From an uncultured Pelagibacteraceae bacterium (lineage in GTDB: Bacteria; Pseudomonadota; Alphaproteobacteria; Pelagibacterales; Pelagibacteraceae), in contig CABZUW010000001.1 of assembly GCA_902529105.1 (NCBI GenBank), forward strand, positions 1-64,000: a DNA stretch of 64,000 nt. Direction: 5' to 3'. A model generated the notes under the pieces. The model saw nothing but the letters and a program-made list of their open reading frames with translations, searched no databases and was not told the origin of the DNA. Shown here in pieces: positions 34,012-42,565 of this stretch (its first letter is position 1; the number at the start of each line of letters is the position of its first letter). The translations under genes were made by a program, and so were the position numbers.

Positions 34012-35337
34012 ATGGATAACGTTGTTAAGAACCAAAAAATTAAAGAGGCAATTGAACTAATAAACAAAAAGTCATATAAAAAAGCTTTAGAGTGTCTAAA
34101 AATTATCATTAACGAAAAAAATGATAATCCAAAAATATTGAATTTGTACGGGATAGTCCAATTACAATTAAATCAATTGACAGAGGCTATTAATTCTTTT
34201 GAAAGAACTATCCTATTAGATAAAAAATTTATTCAAGGATATAATAATTTAGGGAATGTTTATGTAAAATCAGGAAAGTTTCAGAAAGCTGTTGAAATGT
34301 ATAACAAGGTCTTGACTTTAAAACCTGATTATCCCGCTGGATTTAATAATCTAGCAAGTGCTCAAAGTGATTTGGGCGAACTTGAAGACTCGATTAAAAA
34401 TTATGAAAACGCACTTAAACATGATCCAAATTATGTTTCAGCAAAAAATAACATAATTCAAGTACTAACTTTTTACAGCCCAAAAAACGCAAGCAAAAAT
34501 ATTTTCACAAAGTCAAATGCTGAACTTCAGCAAATTGAAATTCCTTATAGAGAAAGTAACGAAATATCAGATGAAGACGTAATATTTTTTTACAAAAAAT
34601 GTAAGGAAATAGTTGATAGAAATTTTAAAGATTTTGATTTTCATTTATCTCAGATATGGAGAAGTAATACAATTAATTTGGGATGTAATAGACATTTTGA
34701 AATATTTAATAAGTTCAAAGTCATTCCTGAGTATTGTTTTGGATGCTTTAAAGTTCAAATAGAACTTGAAACTATAATCGACCTAATTAAACTTTATTTT
34801 ATATTCGATAAATTAAATTTGAAAAAAAATAATTCGAGAAAATGCATGATAGAACTTAGAGAAATTGCAACCGGTACTTATAAAGGATTAATATATTGTT
34901 CCGGCATCGATGAAGCAAATCTAATTTGTGAACAGTTATCAAGAATACTTGACGAAAAAATTAAAAGACAAATTAAAGTTGATGTTAAAAGAGGATGTAC
35001 AGAATTCGGAATTGAGCATCCAGAATATAAAATAATTGATAAAGATTCTAAAGATTTTATGATTTATAATAAAGATTGGAAAGAAAAAGAAAATATTATT
35101 GATAGCAATACTCTAAAATATGCAAGAGAAAACAGCGTTAATAGAAAACCTACTATTAATGGTGTTACATTAAATGATATTTTAATTATAAAGAATTGGA
35201 TTTACTACGCAAAAAAAATTGGAGACTTGGATTACAAAAAATTGGATGAAAATATTTTTGCTTCAAGTCATATAGAAAATCAAACATCTAAAAAATTAAA
35301 ATATGTTAAAAAAGGAATCTCTTATAATTTGTCTTAA
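34012..35337 (+). CDS. TPR protein with cysteine-containing C-terminal domain of unknown function
   Basis: 441 residues. Residues 5-150 contain four TPR units (GYNNLGNVYVKSGKFQKAVE and similar). The rest (about 170-441) is a different alpha/beta-like domain with cysteines in GCNRHFEIF, YCFGCFK and KRGCTEFG, and a central YKGLIYCSGIDEANLI stretch. It is not the OGT domain found in the TPR protein at 13203. No function can be given; the family may be specific to SAR11. Convergent, without gap, with the following small gene. Confidence 0.8.
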   Translation: MDNVVKNQKIKEAIELINKKSYKKALECLKIIINEKNDNPKILNLYGIVQLQLNQLTEAINSFERTILLDKKFIQGYNNLGNVYVKSGKFQKAVEMYNKVLTLKPDYPAGFNNLASAQSDLGELEDSIKNYENALKHDPNYVSAKNNIIQVLTFYSPKNASKNIFTKSNAELQQIEIPYRESNEISDEDVIFFYKKCKEIVDRNFKDFDFHLSQIWRSNTINLGCNRHFEIFNKFKVIPEYCFGCFKVQIELETIIDLIKLYFIFDKLNLKKNNSRKCMIELREIATGTYKGLIYCSGIDEANLICEQLSRILDEKIKRQIKVDVKRGCTEFGIEHPEYKIIDKDSKDFMIYNKDWKEKENIIDSNTLKYARENSVNRKPTINGVTLNDILIIKNWIYYAKKIGDLDYKKLDENIFASSHIENQTSKKLKYVKKGISYNLS

Positions 35338-35541
35338 CTAAAGGGACACTATAAGACCTGTTGCTAAAACGCTTAAAGAAACTAAAGATATTATTACGAA
35401 AGTTTCAAATTTTTCTTTTTTTTTATCTGCTCGAACTCTATTAAGCAAAATATTAATATTAACTCTATTTTTTTTATAAAACTTTTTATCTTGAGAAGTG
35501 CTTAGTTCTGAATTTTGCATTACTTGGTTTCTGTTTAGCAT
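35338..35541 (-). CDS. small C-tail-anchored protein, copy 1
   Basis: 67 residues: a polar, basic N-terminus (VNINILLNRVRADKKKEK) and one C-terminal membrane helix ending in GLIVSL. No signal peptide; probably tail anchored with the N-terminus in the cytoplasm. The protein at 48373-48567 has the same design and alignable segments (VNIDVLKRKI, QQKKEK, GFIISA), so the two belong to one family. Function unknown. Confidence 0.7.
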   Translation of the reverse strand: MLNRNQVMQNSELSTSQDKKFYKKNRVNINILLNRVRADKKKEKFETFVIISLVSLSVLATGLIVSL

Positions 35542-35631
35542 TTTTTATATCTATAATTTAACTATAGATTCAGAATATTTACAAACATTATCAGGCTCAA
35601 TTTAGAATGAATATAAACTATAAAATTTCAC

Positions 35632-38073
35632 TTAAACTTTTTTATAATTGTTTTTGTTTAAAGGGCTATCTAATAACTCAGCCACATATTTAGACTTTTC
35701 TACCTCAATATAAATATTTTTACCTTTTAAAGCCTCTTTAGTATTACCAGAATTTACATAACCAAATGCTAAGTTTGTTTTAAAATTAAACGAATAATTG
35801 CCAGATGTTGTTCTTCCGATTATTTTTTTATCTAAATAGATAGGTTCGTCATGTAACAGAAGTGGCTCGCCCGGCTTTGTATCTTTTAACCTAAACATCA
35901 TTAATCTTTTATTAATTTTGCTGTCCTTTATTTTCAGTAAAGAGTCTTTTCCAATGAAATCTACATTTTTTTTAAAACTAATAGCAAATTCTAACCCTGC
36001 CTGATATTGATTTTCCTCTGGTGAAATATCATGCCCCCAATGTAAAAAACCATTTTCCATTCTCATAATGTCAAGAGAATGCATCCCACAGTTACTAATA
36101 TTATATTTTTTTCCTTCATTAATAAGTAAGCTATATATTTCTACTGCCTTATCAAATTCTACATATATCTCATAACCAAGTTCTCCTACGTATGACAATC
36201 TTTGCACCCATGTTTCTACATTATTGATTTTGATTTTTTTTCCAGTTGCAAATTTAAAATTTTTATTTGAAAAATCCTCTTTACTTATGCTGCTAATTAA
36301 TTCTCTACTTTTAGGTCCAAACAGACCAAATACACAATATTTATCTGTTACATCTGTTAATTTTATGTTTGTAGTTAAATTTTTATTTATATGAAATTTA
36401 TCTCTCTCTCTTGTTGCCGCAGAGCTAATTATTCTAAAATAATTTCTTTCTAGGCAAACTATAGTCACATCAGCTTCTATACCACCATCATTGTTAAGCA
36501 TTTGTGTATAAACACATTTTCCAGGGTCATTTTTTATATTTGCAGTACAAATTCTTTGCAATTCCTCAAAAGCTTTATCGCCTTTTAGCTCAAATTTTGA
36601 AAAAGGCGTAAGATCGAATAATCCAACATTTTTTCTACAGTTTTTTGTTTCAAATTCTACCGATGGATACCAATTTTGATATCTGTAACTGTAATTATAT
36701 TTCGGCTCTTGATTATCCATCGAAAACCACATTGGTCTTTCATATCCACCGGACACACCAAAACATGCACCACTTTTTTTTAATATTTCGTGGTGAGGGA
36801 AAATTTTTATATTTCTTGCGGTCTGATGTTGTTTAAATGGCCAATGCATTCCATATAAGTCACCAAGAGTTTCTGTAACTCTTTCCTTAATAAACTTTAT
36901 TTCTGAATGAAATTTTTGAAATCTTTTAATATCATAACTAAAAATATCTTCATTAATATGTCCATTCATCATCCACTCAGCAGTAACTTTTCCAACTCCA
37001 CCAGCACTGGCTATTCCGATACTATTTAAACCACAACAAACAAAAAAATTTTTAACTTCTGGGACTTCACCTAATAAAGTATTTGTATCTGGTGTAAAAG
37101 ACTCAGGACCTGCAAAAAATTTTCTAATCCCTGTTTGCGCTAATATAGGAAACCTTTTCATGCATGCGTTTAAATATGGTTCAAAATGCTCTAGATTTTC
37201 TGGAAATTCACCAAATGAAAAATCTTCTGGAACTTCATTAGTTTTGTCAAATGCAGGAATGGATTTTCCCTCAAATATACCAAGTAACAATTTTCCAGCG
37301 TCCTCTTTAAAATAAGTTCTACTGTCAAAATCTCTAACAACAGGTAAATCTTTTGGTAAATTATTAATTGGTTCCGTTATTACATAAAAATGCTCAGCAG
37401 GATATAATGGTATACTTACATTTAATTTTTCACCAATTTGTCTTGACCACATACCTGTCGCCAAAACTATGTATTCGCATTCAATTTTTTGGCCATTAAC
37501 AATAACACCTTCAATTTTTTTATTTTTAACTAAAATTTTTTCTACAGGTAAGTCTTCAAAGATTTTTGCACCTTCGGCTCTAGCACCTTTTGCAAGAAGT
37601 TGTGTAATTCCAGAGGGATCTCCTGATCCGTCACCTGGCATTAGAATACCGCCAAACAAATCCTCATTTTTAATAAGTGGAATTTTTTCTTTAATATCCT
37701 CTTTATTTAAAATTTGGACATCAAAATTGTAAAGTTGTGCTGTAGTTGCTTGTCTTTTTAATTCCTGCCACCTACCTTCCTCTTGTGCAATAGATAATGC
37801 TCCATTTAATCTCAACCCAGCTGAATGATCAATTTTTTTTTCAAGTTCTTTATATAAATCTAAAGAATATTTCCTTATTTTAGTTATAGTTGCAGATGGA
37901 CCAATTTGACTTACTAAACCTGCGGCGTGCCAAGTTGTACCTGAGGTTAGTTTATCTCTCTCTAAAAGAATAACATCTTTCCATCCAAACTTCGCTAAAT
38001 GATATGCACAAGAACATCCTACAACACCTCCACCAACAACTATTGCTTTTGCTGAACTTGGTATCTTTTTCAT
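35632..38073 (-). CDS. dimethylglycine/sarcosine dehydrogenase-like FAD and folate enzyme
   Basis: 813 residues. N-terminal FAD domain with GGGVVGCSCAYHLAKFG and the TSGTTWHAAGL segment containing the histidine that covalently holds FAD in DMGDH and SARDH; a middle FAO_M section (QNWYPSVEFE region); C-terminal GCV_T aminomethyltransferase domain from about 430 (GLFDLTPFSKFELKG, MRMENGFLHWGHDISPEEN). It would demethylate dimethylglycine or sarcosine and hand the one-carbon unit to tetrahydrofolate. Third gene after transaminase and ald, 3 bp from ald. Confidence 0.88.
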   Translation of the reverse strand: MKKIPSSAKAIVVGGGVVGCSCAYHLAKFGWKDVILLERDKLTSGTTWHAAGLVSQIGPSATITKIRKYSLDLYKELEKKIDHSAGLRLNGALSIAQEEGRWQELKRQATTAQLYNFDVQILNKEDIKEKIPLIKNEDLFGGILMPGDGSGDPSGITQLLAKGARAEGAKIFEDLPVEKILVKNKKIEGVIVNGQKIECEYIVLATGMWSRQIGEKLNVSIPLYPAEHFYVITEPINNLPKDLPVVRDFDSRTYFKEDAGKLLLGIFEGKSIPAFDKTNEVPEDFSFGEFPENLEHFEPYLNACMKRFPILAQTGIRKFFAGPESFTPDTNTLLGEVPEVKNFFVCCGLNSIGIASAGGVGKVTAEWMMNGHINEDIFSYDIKRFQKFHSEIKFIKERVTETLGDLYGMHWPFKQHQTARNIKIFPHHEILKKSGACFGVSGGYERPMWFSMDNQEPKYNYSYRYQNWYPSVEFETKNCRKNVGLFDLTPFSKFELKGDKAFEELQRICTANIKNDPGKCVYTQMLNNDGGIEADVTIVCLERNYFRIISSAATRERDKFHINKNLTTNIKLTDVTDKYCVFGLFGPKSRELISSISKEDFSNKNFKFATGKKIKINNVETWVQRLSYVGELGYEIYVEFDKAVEIYSLLINEGKKYNISNCGMHSLDIMRMENGFLHWGHDISPEENQYQAGLEFAISFKKNVDFIGKDSLLKIKDSKINKRLMMFRLKDTKPGEPLLLHDEPIYLDKKIIGRTTSGNYSFNFKTNLAFGYVNSGNTKEALKGKNIYIEVEKSKYVAELLDSPLNKNNYKKV

Positions 38074-38076
38074 ACT

Positions 38077-39192
38077 TTAGATTAAAGCTTCTGCAGGAGA
38101 CAGAAATTTATGTCCAAAAGTATCTGCAACAGCCTTGTATGTTACATTGCCTTTACAAATATTTAATCCAGCTAAAAAGTTAGGGTCATCTTTTAATGCT
38201 TTTTGATATCCATCTTTAGCTAATTTATTTAAAAATGGTAATGTTACTTTATTTAAAGCTAAAGTTGATGTCCTAGGAACACCTCCGGGCATATTAGATA
38301 CACAATAATGAACTATATCATCTACTATATAAGTTGGATTAGCATGAGTAGTTGGTTTACTCGTTTCCACACATCCACCTTGGTCTATAGCGACATCAAC
38401 AATAACGGACCCTCTTTTCATTAATTTTAACATATCTTTTGTGACCAACTTTGGTGCTTCAGCACCAGGAATTAATACTCCACCAACCAAAAGATCCGCA
38501 TCTGATATTAGTTTTTTTAAATCAATATTATCTGTTTGTTGAGGAATTATTTTATCTCCAAATTTTTTAGTTAGTTCTTTCAGTCTTTCTTCAGATTTAT
38601 CAACAATATGAACTTTTGCTTGCATACCAGTTGCAATATCAGCCGCATTTTCTCCTACAACCCCTCCTCCTAAAATTACTACTGTGCCACCTTCTACACC
38701 TGGTGCTCCTCCAAGCAAAACACCTCTACCTTTTTGATTTTTTTCTAAACAATGAGCGCCTGCTTGCACCGACATTCTTCCAGCAACAGCACTCATAGGA
38801 GCCAAAAGTGGCAATCTTCCATTTTGGTCTGTTACCGTTTCGTATGCTATGCAAACACCTTTAGATTTAATTAATCCTTGTGTTAATTCTTTTGCAGCTG
38901 CCAAATGAAGATAGGTAAAAACAATTTGATTTTCTCTAATCATTTGCACCTCATTTGAAATAGGTTCTTTTACTTTAACAATAATTTCTGAGTCATTAAA
39001 TATGTCTTCAGCTTTATCAATTATTTTTGCACCTGCAGAGGTATAATGTGAGTTATCAAATCCAGCTTCTGATCCCCCATTATTTTCGATCAAAACCTGA
39101 TGTCCATTAGATACTAAATCTTTAACACTATCAGGGGTCAATCCTATTCGAGTTTCTTGGGGCTTTATCTCTTTTGGAACACCAATTTTCAT
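38077..39192 (-). CDS. ald: alanine dehydrogenase
   Basis: 371 residues, normal length. NAD-dependent oxidative deamination of alanine to pyruvate. MKIGVPKEIKPQETRIGLTP, the catalytic Lys/His region (VKVKEPISNE, YLHLAAAKE) and VVILGGGVVGENAADIA are typical. Paired with the upstream pyruvate-dependent transaminase it regenerates the pyruvate acceptor and releases ammonium. Confidence 0.95.
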   Translation of the reverse strand: MKIGVPKEIKPQETRIGLTPDSVKDLVSNGHQVLIENNGGSEAGFDNSHYTSAGAKIIDKAEDIFNDSEIIVKVKEPISNEVQMIRENQIVFTYLHLAAAKELTQGLIKSKGVCIAYETVTDQNGRLPLLAPMSAVAGRMSVQAGAHCLEKNQKGRGVLLGGAPGVEGGTVVILGGGVVGENAADIATGMQAKVHIVDKSEERLKELTKKFGDKIIPQQTDNIDLKKLISDADLLVGGVLIPGAEAPKLVTKDMLKLMKRGSVIVDVAIDQGGCVETSKPTTHANPTYIVDDIVHYCVSNMPGGVPRTSTLALNKVTLPFLNKLAKDGYQKALKDDPNFLAGLNICKGNVTYKAVADTFGHKFLSPAEALI

Positions 39193-39201
39193 ATATGAAA
39201 A

Positions 39202-40545
39202 TTAATTTTTTTTACTTTTGCTATAATTAGTAATCCCTGTTCTTAACTTTTCAATAATTTCATCAATATGTTTTTTTTCACAAATAAACATTGGAGCAAT
39301 AATAAGTGCATCACCTGTTGCTTTAAAGTTAACACCAGCTTCGTAACAATGTTTAAAAGTTGCAAGTCCTGCTTTACCAGGTCTACCATCCATTTTAATA
39401 TCAATTCCACCCATCATTCCATATCCTCTAATATTTTCTACTACATCAATATCTTTTAGTGAAAATAAGCCTTCTTGGAAATATGGACTCAATTCTTTAG
39501 CTCTATTAAATATATCTTCTTTTTCAAATATATCTTGTACTGCCAATGCTGCTGCAACGGAAATTGGAATTCCAGAATATGTATAGCCATGGAAAAGTTC
39601 GATTACCCCTTTAGGCGAGTTGTCCATTACTGCATCATAAATTTCTTCTTTACACGCAACAACACCGAAAGGAACAATTCCGTTCGTTGTTGCTTTCGCC
39701 ATTGTCATAATATCTGGTGTTACTCCAAATTCCTGTGCACCAAATGCTGATCCTGTTCTCCCCCATCCTGTTATTACTTCATCAAAAATTAACAAAATAT
39801 TATGCTTATCACAAAGCTCTCTTAATCTTTGTAAATATCCAACGGGTGGTACTAATGTTCCAGTTGATCCTGCGATTGGCTCAACAATGCAAGCTGCGAT
39901 ATTTTCAGCTCCAAAGTTTGTACAAATTCTCTCTAAATCATTTGCAATTTCTGCTCCAGTTTCGGGTTGACCAGAAACAAATTTATGTTCGTCTAAATGA
40001 GTATGTCTCATGTGAACTACGCCTGGCATTAAAACACTTGCGTAAGCTTTTACATTATTGATCATTCCGCCAACAGATGTAGCACCGATATTCATTCCAT
40101 GGTAAGCTCTTTCACGACCTACAAATCTGAATCTTTGACCTTCTCCTCTAGCTTTATGATATGCAACACTGATTTTAATTGCTGTCTCTACTGCTGTGGA
40201 TCCACAAATTGTGTAAAAAATTCTGTTTAAATTTCCTGGCGTGTGTTTTGCTATTTTTGTTGCTAATTCAAATGAACCCCCAAAACCTTGTTGAAATGGT
40301 TGGGCATAATCTAAAGTTTTTAATTGATTTGTAATAGCATCTATAATTTCAGTTCTTCCATGTCCTAAAGGATTGCAAAATAATCCTGAACTTGCATCAA
40401 TTTGAGTTTGTCCCTCATGGTTTTTTAAGTAAACGCCTTTTGCACTTGTTATAAGTCTTGGTCTTTCTTTAAAATCTTTATTGGATGTAAATGGCATCCA
40501 ATGTTCATTTAAAGAATTTGGTATTGGGTTTTTTTCTGAACTCAT
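39202..40545 (-). CDS. class III omega-amino acid:pyruvate aminotransferase (taurine or beta-alanine type)
   Basis: 447 residues. PLP enzyme; close in pattern to beta-alanine/omega-amino acid transaminases (LNEHWMPFTSNKDFK, RERAYHGMNIGATSVGG, FDEVITGWGRTG, MAKATTNGIVPFG with the PLP lysine). With tauABC divergent at 40746 and ald next door the natural reading is taurine (or hypotaurine) to sulfoacetaldehyde with pyruvate giving alanine. The sulfoacetaldehyde acetyltransferase gene is not in the window. Taurine versus beta-alanine cannot be settled from sequence. Confidence 0.87.
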   Translation of the reverse strand: MSSEKNPIPNSLNEHWMPFTSNKDFKERPRLITSAKGVYLKNHEGQTQIDASSGLFCNPLGHGRTEIIDAITNQLKTLDYAQPFQQGFGGSFELATKIAKHTPGNLNRIFYTICGSTAVETAIKISVAYHKARGEGQRFRFVGRERAYHGMNIGATSVGGMINNVKAYASVLMPGVVHMRHTHLDEHKFVSGQPETGAEIANDLERICTNFGAENIAACIVEPIAGSTGTLVPPVGYLQRLRELCDKHNILLIFDEVITGWGRTGSAFGAQEFGVTPDIMTMAKATTNGIVPFGVVACKEEIYDAVMDNSPKGVIELFHGYTYSGIPISVAAALAVQDIFEKEDIFNRAKELSPYFQEGLFSLKDIDVVENIRGYGMMGGIDIKMDGRPGKAGLATFKHCYEAGVNFKATGDALIIAPMFICEKKHIDEIIEKLRTGITNYSKSKKN

Positions 40546-40596
40546 ATTTTTATTTTAAGTATAATTAAATTTTTAGACTAAAATTTTTGTTAAGAC

Positions 40597-40624
40597 TACA
40601 CAATTTTAATTTATAAAGTGTGTA
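40597..40624. promoter_or_regulatory. TACACA/TGTGTA inverted repeat between transaminase and tauA
   Basis: TACACA (40597-40602) and TGTGTA (40619-40624) are perfect 6-base arms 16 bases apart, within the 200-bp divergent gap; more ACAC/GTGT pieces follow to 40650. A single CTGGTCTTA at 40666 weakly resembles a TauR half-site. This is a possible operator shared by the two taurine-related operons, unproven. Confidence 0.3.
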
Positions 40625-40745
40625 ATAGTAACACAACTTAGACGTGTAATCTTTAATAGGCATATCTGGTCTTACTAATTCATCATTTACATGGATCGAT
40701 TTATGAATTTAAATGCTGCTATTAAATTTAATTAATGGAGACAAA

Positions 40746-41687
40746 ATGAAAAAAATAATAAGTTTCATTTTAGGAAGTTTAGTTGCTCTAACTATGTCTA
40801 TAACAGTTGCAAATGCAGCTGCTAAAGAGGTAAGAGTTGCTTACTTTTTAGAATGGCCAAGTCCAAATTTGGAAGACATGCAAAAAAAAGCGTTTGCTAA
40901 AGCTCTTGGAGTACCTGTCAAATGGACTAACTTCACAAATGGTGGAGCAATGACAGATGCAATGTTAGCAGGAGATATTGATATTTCTTATTCTCAAGGA
41001 TTAGTACCTTTTATTAATGCTGTTAAATCAAAAGCGCCAATTAAGTTAGTTGATATTGCTATGGAATATGGAATGGGAGGAACAACATGTGTTACTTCTA
41101 ATGCTTCAGGAATAACAAAAGCAAATGCAACTGAATTAGAGGGTAAGAAAGTTGCTGTACCATTAGGAACAATGGCGGAGTATGTTTTTGATGAAAGTAT
41201 GAAAGTTGTAGGCGCTGACAGAGGTAAAATGGATATTATTCAAATGGACCCTGAAGAAGGAGCTGCTGCGTTAGTTAGTGGTGATGTTGTAATGGCATGT
41301 TTATTTGGTGGTAATTCAATTAAAGCTGCAACAGCTGTTGGAACGAGATTGTTAACAGTTGATGAAGCAAGAGCAGCTGGAATACTTGGTATAGATATTA
41401 CTTCAGTAACTGACAAATTTATGAAGGAAAATCCAGGTATGCTTAGAACTTTTATTGAAGTAACTCACGAAGCAAATGATAGATACAGAGCTGGTAAAAG
41501 CGATATGAATTCAATGTCAAAAGCTTCTGAAATGAAAGTGGCTGATATGAAAGAAACGCTAAGTGGCTTCAAGTTTCTAACCCCTGAAGAGACAAAAAAA
41601 TCTATGGAGAGTGGAAACTTAGATGCGTTCCTAAAAGGAATGGGAACACCATCTGGTAATGTAGATACAAGTTTCCTACCTTTGTAA
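40746..41687 (+). CDS. tauA: taurine-type ABC transporter binding protein
   Basis: 313 residues from ATG 40746, behind GGAG. Signal peptide to about residue 25 (TVANA). SsuA/TauA-like fold with KEVRVAYFLEWPSPN at the mature start, GDIDISYSQGLVPFINAVK, GKKVAVPLGTMAEY and SGDVVMACLFGGNS. Periplasmic capture of taurine or a related sulfonate/amine. A true terminator-like hairpin follows it, suggesting higher expression than tauBC. Confidence 0.85.
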   Translation: MKKIISFILGSLVALTMSITVANAAAKEVRVAYFLEWPSPNLEDMQKKAFAKALGVPVKWTNFTNGGAMTDAMLAGDIDISYSQGLVPFINAVKSKAPIKLVDIAMEYGMGGTTCVTSNASGITKANATELEGKKVAVPLGTMAEYVFDESMKVVGADRGKMDIIQMDPEEGAAALVSGDVVMACLFGGNSIKAATAVGTRLLTVDEARAAGILGIDITSVTDKFMKENPGMLRTFIEVTHEANDRYRAGKSDMNSMSKASEMKVADMKETLSGFKFLTPEETKKSMESGNLDAFLKGMGTPSGNVDTSFLPL

Positions 41688-41700
41688 AAGGAAAAAATAG

Positions 41701-41739
41701 ATAGGCGCCAATTACAATTTAATTGGTGCCTATTTTTTT
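41701..41739 (+). terminator. intrinsic terminator/attenuator after tauA
   Basis: A 14-pair stem (ATAGGCGCCAATTA with TAATTGGTGCCTAT, one G-U) and a 5-base loop are followed by seven T. This is the strongest terminator shape in the window, yet it lies inside the tauABC cluster, 13 bp after the tauA stop. It should cut most transcripts behind tauA, with leftover readthrough into tauB. Confidence 0.85.
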
Positions 41740-41767
41740 ACAAAAATTTCTAATATAGTAAAGTTAT

Positions 41768-42565
41768 ATGAGTGATTTAGTTTCTCAAAATCTTAATATG
41801 ATTTTTAAATCTCCAAGGGGAGAAACAGTCCACGCTTTAAAAGACTTAAACTTTACAATAAAGAAGGGTGAACTTTTAACTGTTTTAGGACCATCAGGTT
41901 GTGGAAAAACAACCTTACTGAATATTGCTGCAGGGTTTATAAGGCCCACTTCAGGAACAATAACTTTGGGCAATAATGAAATAAATGGTCCTGGAGTTGA
42001 CCGTGGAATGGTATTTCAGCAGGGTGCATTATTTGAATGGTTGACTGTTTCTGAAAATGTAAATTTTGGATTAAGGATGAAAAAACAAGACCCAATGTCC
42101 ACACAAGAAAGAGTAGATGAATGGTTGGATATTGTTGGTCTAAAAGGCTTTGGTAATACTCCAACTTATCAATTGTCAGGTGGTATGCAGCAAAGAGTTG
42201 CCCTTGCTAGATGTTTAATAAACAACCCTGATTTAATTCTTATGGATGAGCCTCTAGGTGCTTTAGATGCATTAACAAGAGAAAAAATGCAGTCTTTAGT
42301 ATTAAAGATTTGGAAAGAGACCGGTAAAACAATTATTTTAATTACTCACTCTGTTGAGGAGGCATTATTATTAGGTGAAAGATTATACGTAATGGCTCCA
42401 AGGCCAGGAAGAATACACAAAGAGTATAATCTTCCCTTTGCTGAAATGGGATTAAAAGAAGATTTAAGGGAAATTAAAAAAAATAAAGAATTTTCTTCAA
42501 AGAGAGAAGAAATTCTTTCTATGATTTGGAATATGGAAGAGGAAATCATGGGGAAGGACAATTAG
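41768..42565 (+). CDS. tauB: taurine-type ABC transporter ATP-binding protein
   Basis: 265 residues. Walker A GPSGCGKTT, Q-loop FQQGALFEW, signature LSGGMQQRV, Walker B LILMDEPLGALD and H-loop THSVEEA are all present, in the nitrate/sulfonate/taurine subfamily. Drives import through TauC. It begins 80 bp after tauA, past the hairpin, and ends directly at the tauC start. Confidence 0.93.
   Translation: MSDLVSQNLNMIFKSPRGETVHALKDLNFTIKKGELLTVLGPSGCGKTTLLNIAAGFIRPTSGTITLGNNEINGPGVDRGMVFQQGALFEWLTVSENVNFGLRMKKQDPMSTQERVDEWLDIVGLKGFGNTPTYQLSGGMQQRVALARCLINNPDLILMDEPLGALDALTREKMQSLVLKIWKETGKTIILITHSVEEALLLGERLYVMAPRPGRIHKEYNLPFAEMGLKEDLREIKKNKEFSSKREEILSMIWNMEEEIMGKDN

Noticed and set aside
39268-40061. 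Plus-strand open frames opposite the aminotransferase and similar ones opposite ald, tldD, mtnP and tauB
   Set aside because: They are antisense shadows of well-identified enzymes, with odd composition (Cys, His, Phe runs) and no start signals.
40666-40674. CTGGTCTTA as a TauR operator
   Set aside because: Only one half-site with a mismatch was found and no tauR gene is in the window; too weak to annotate as a site.
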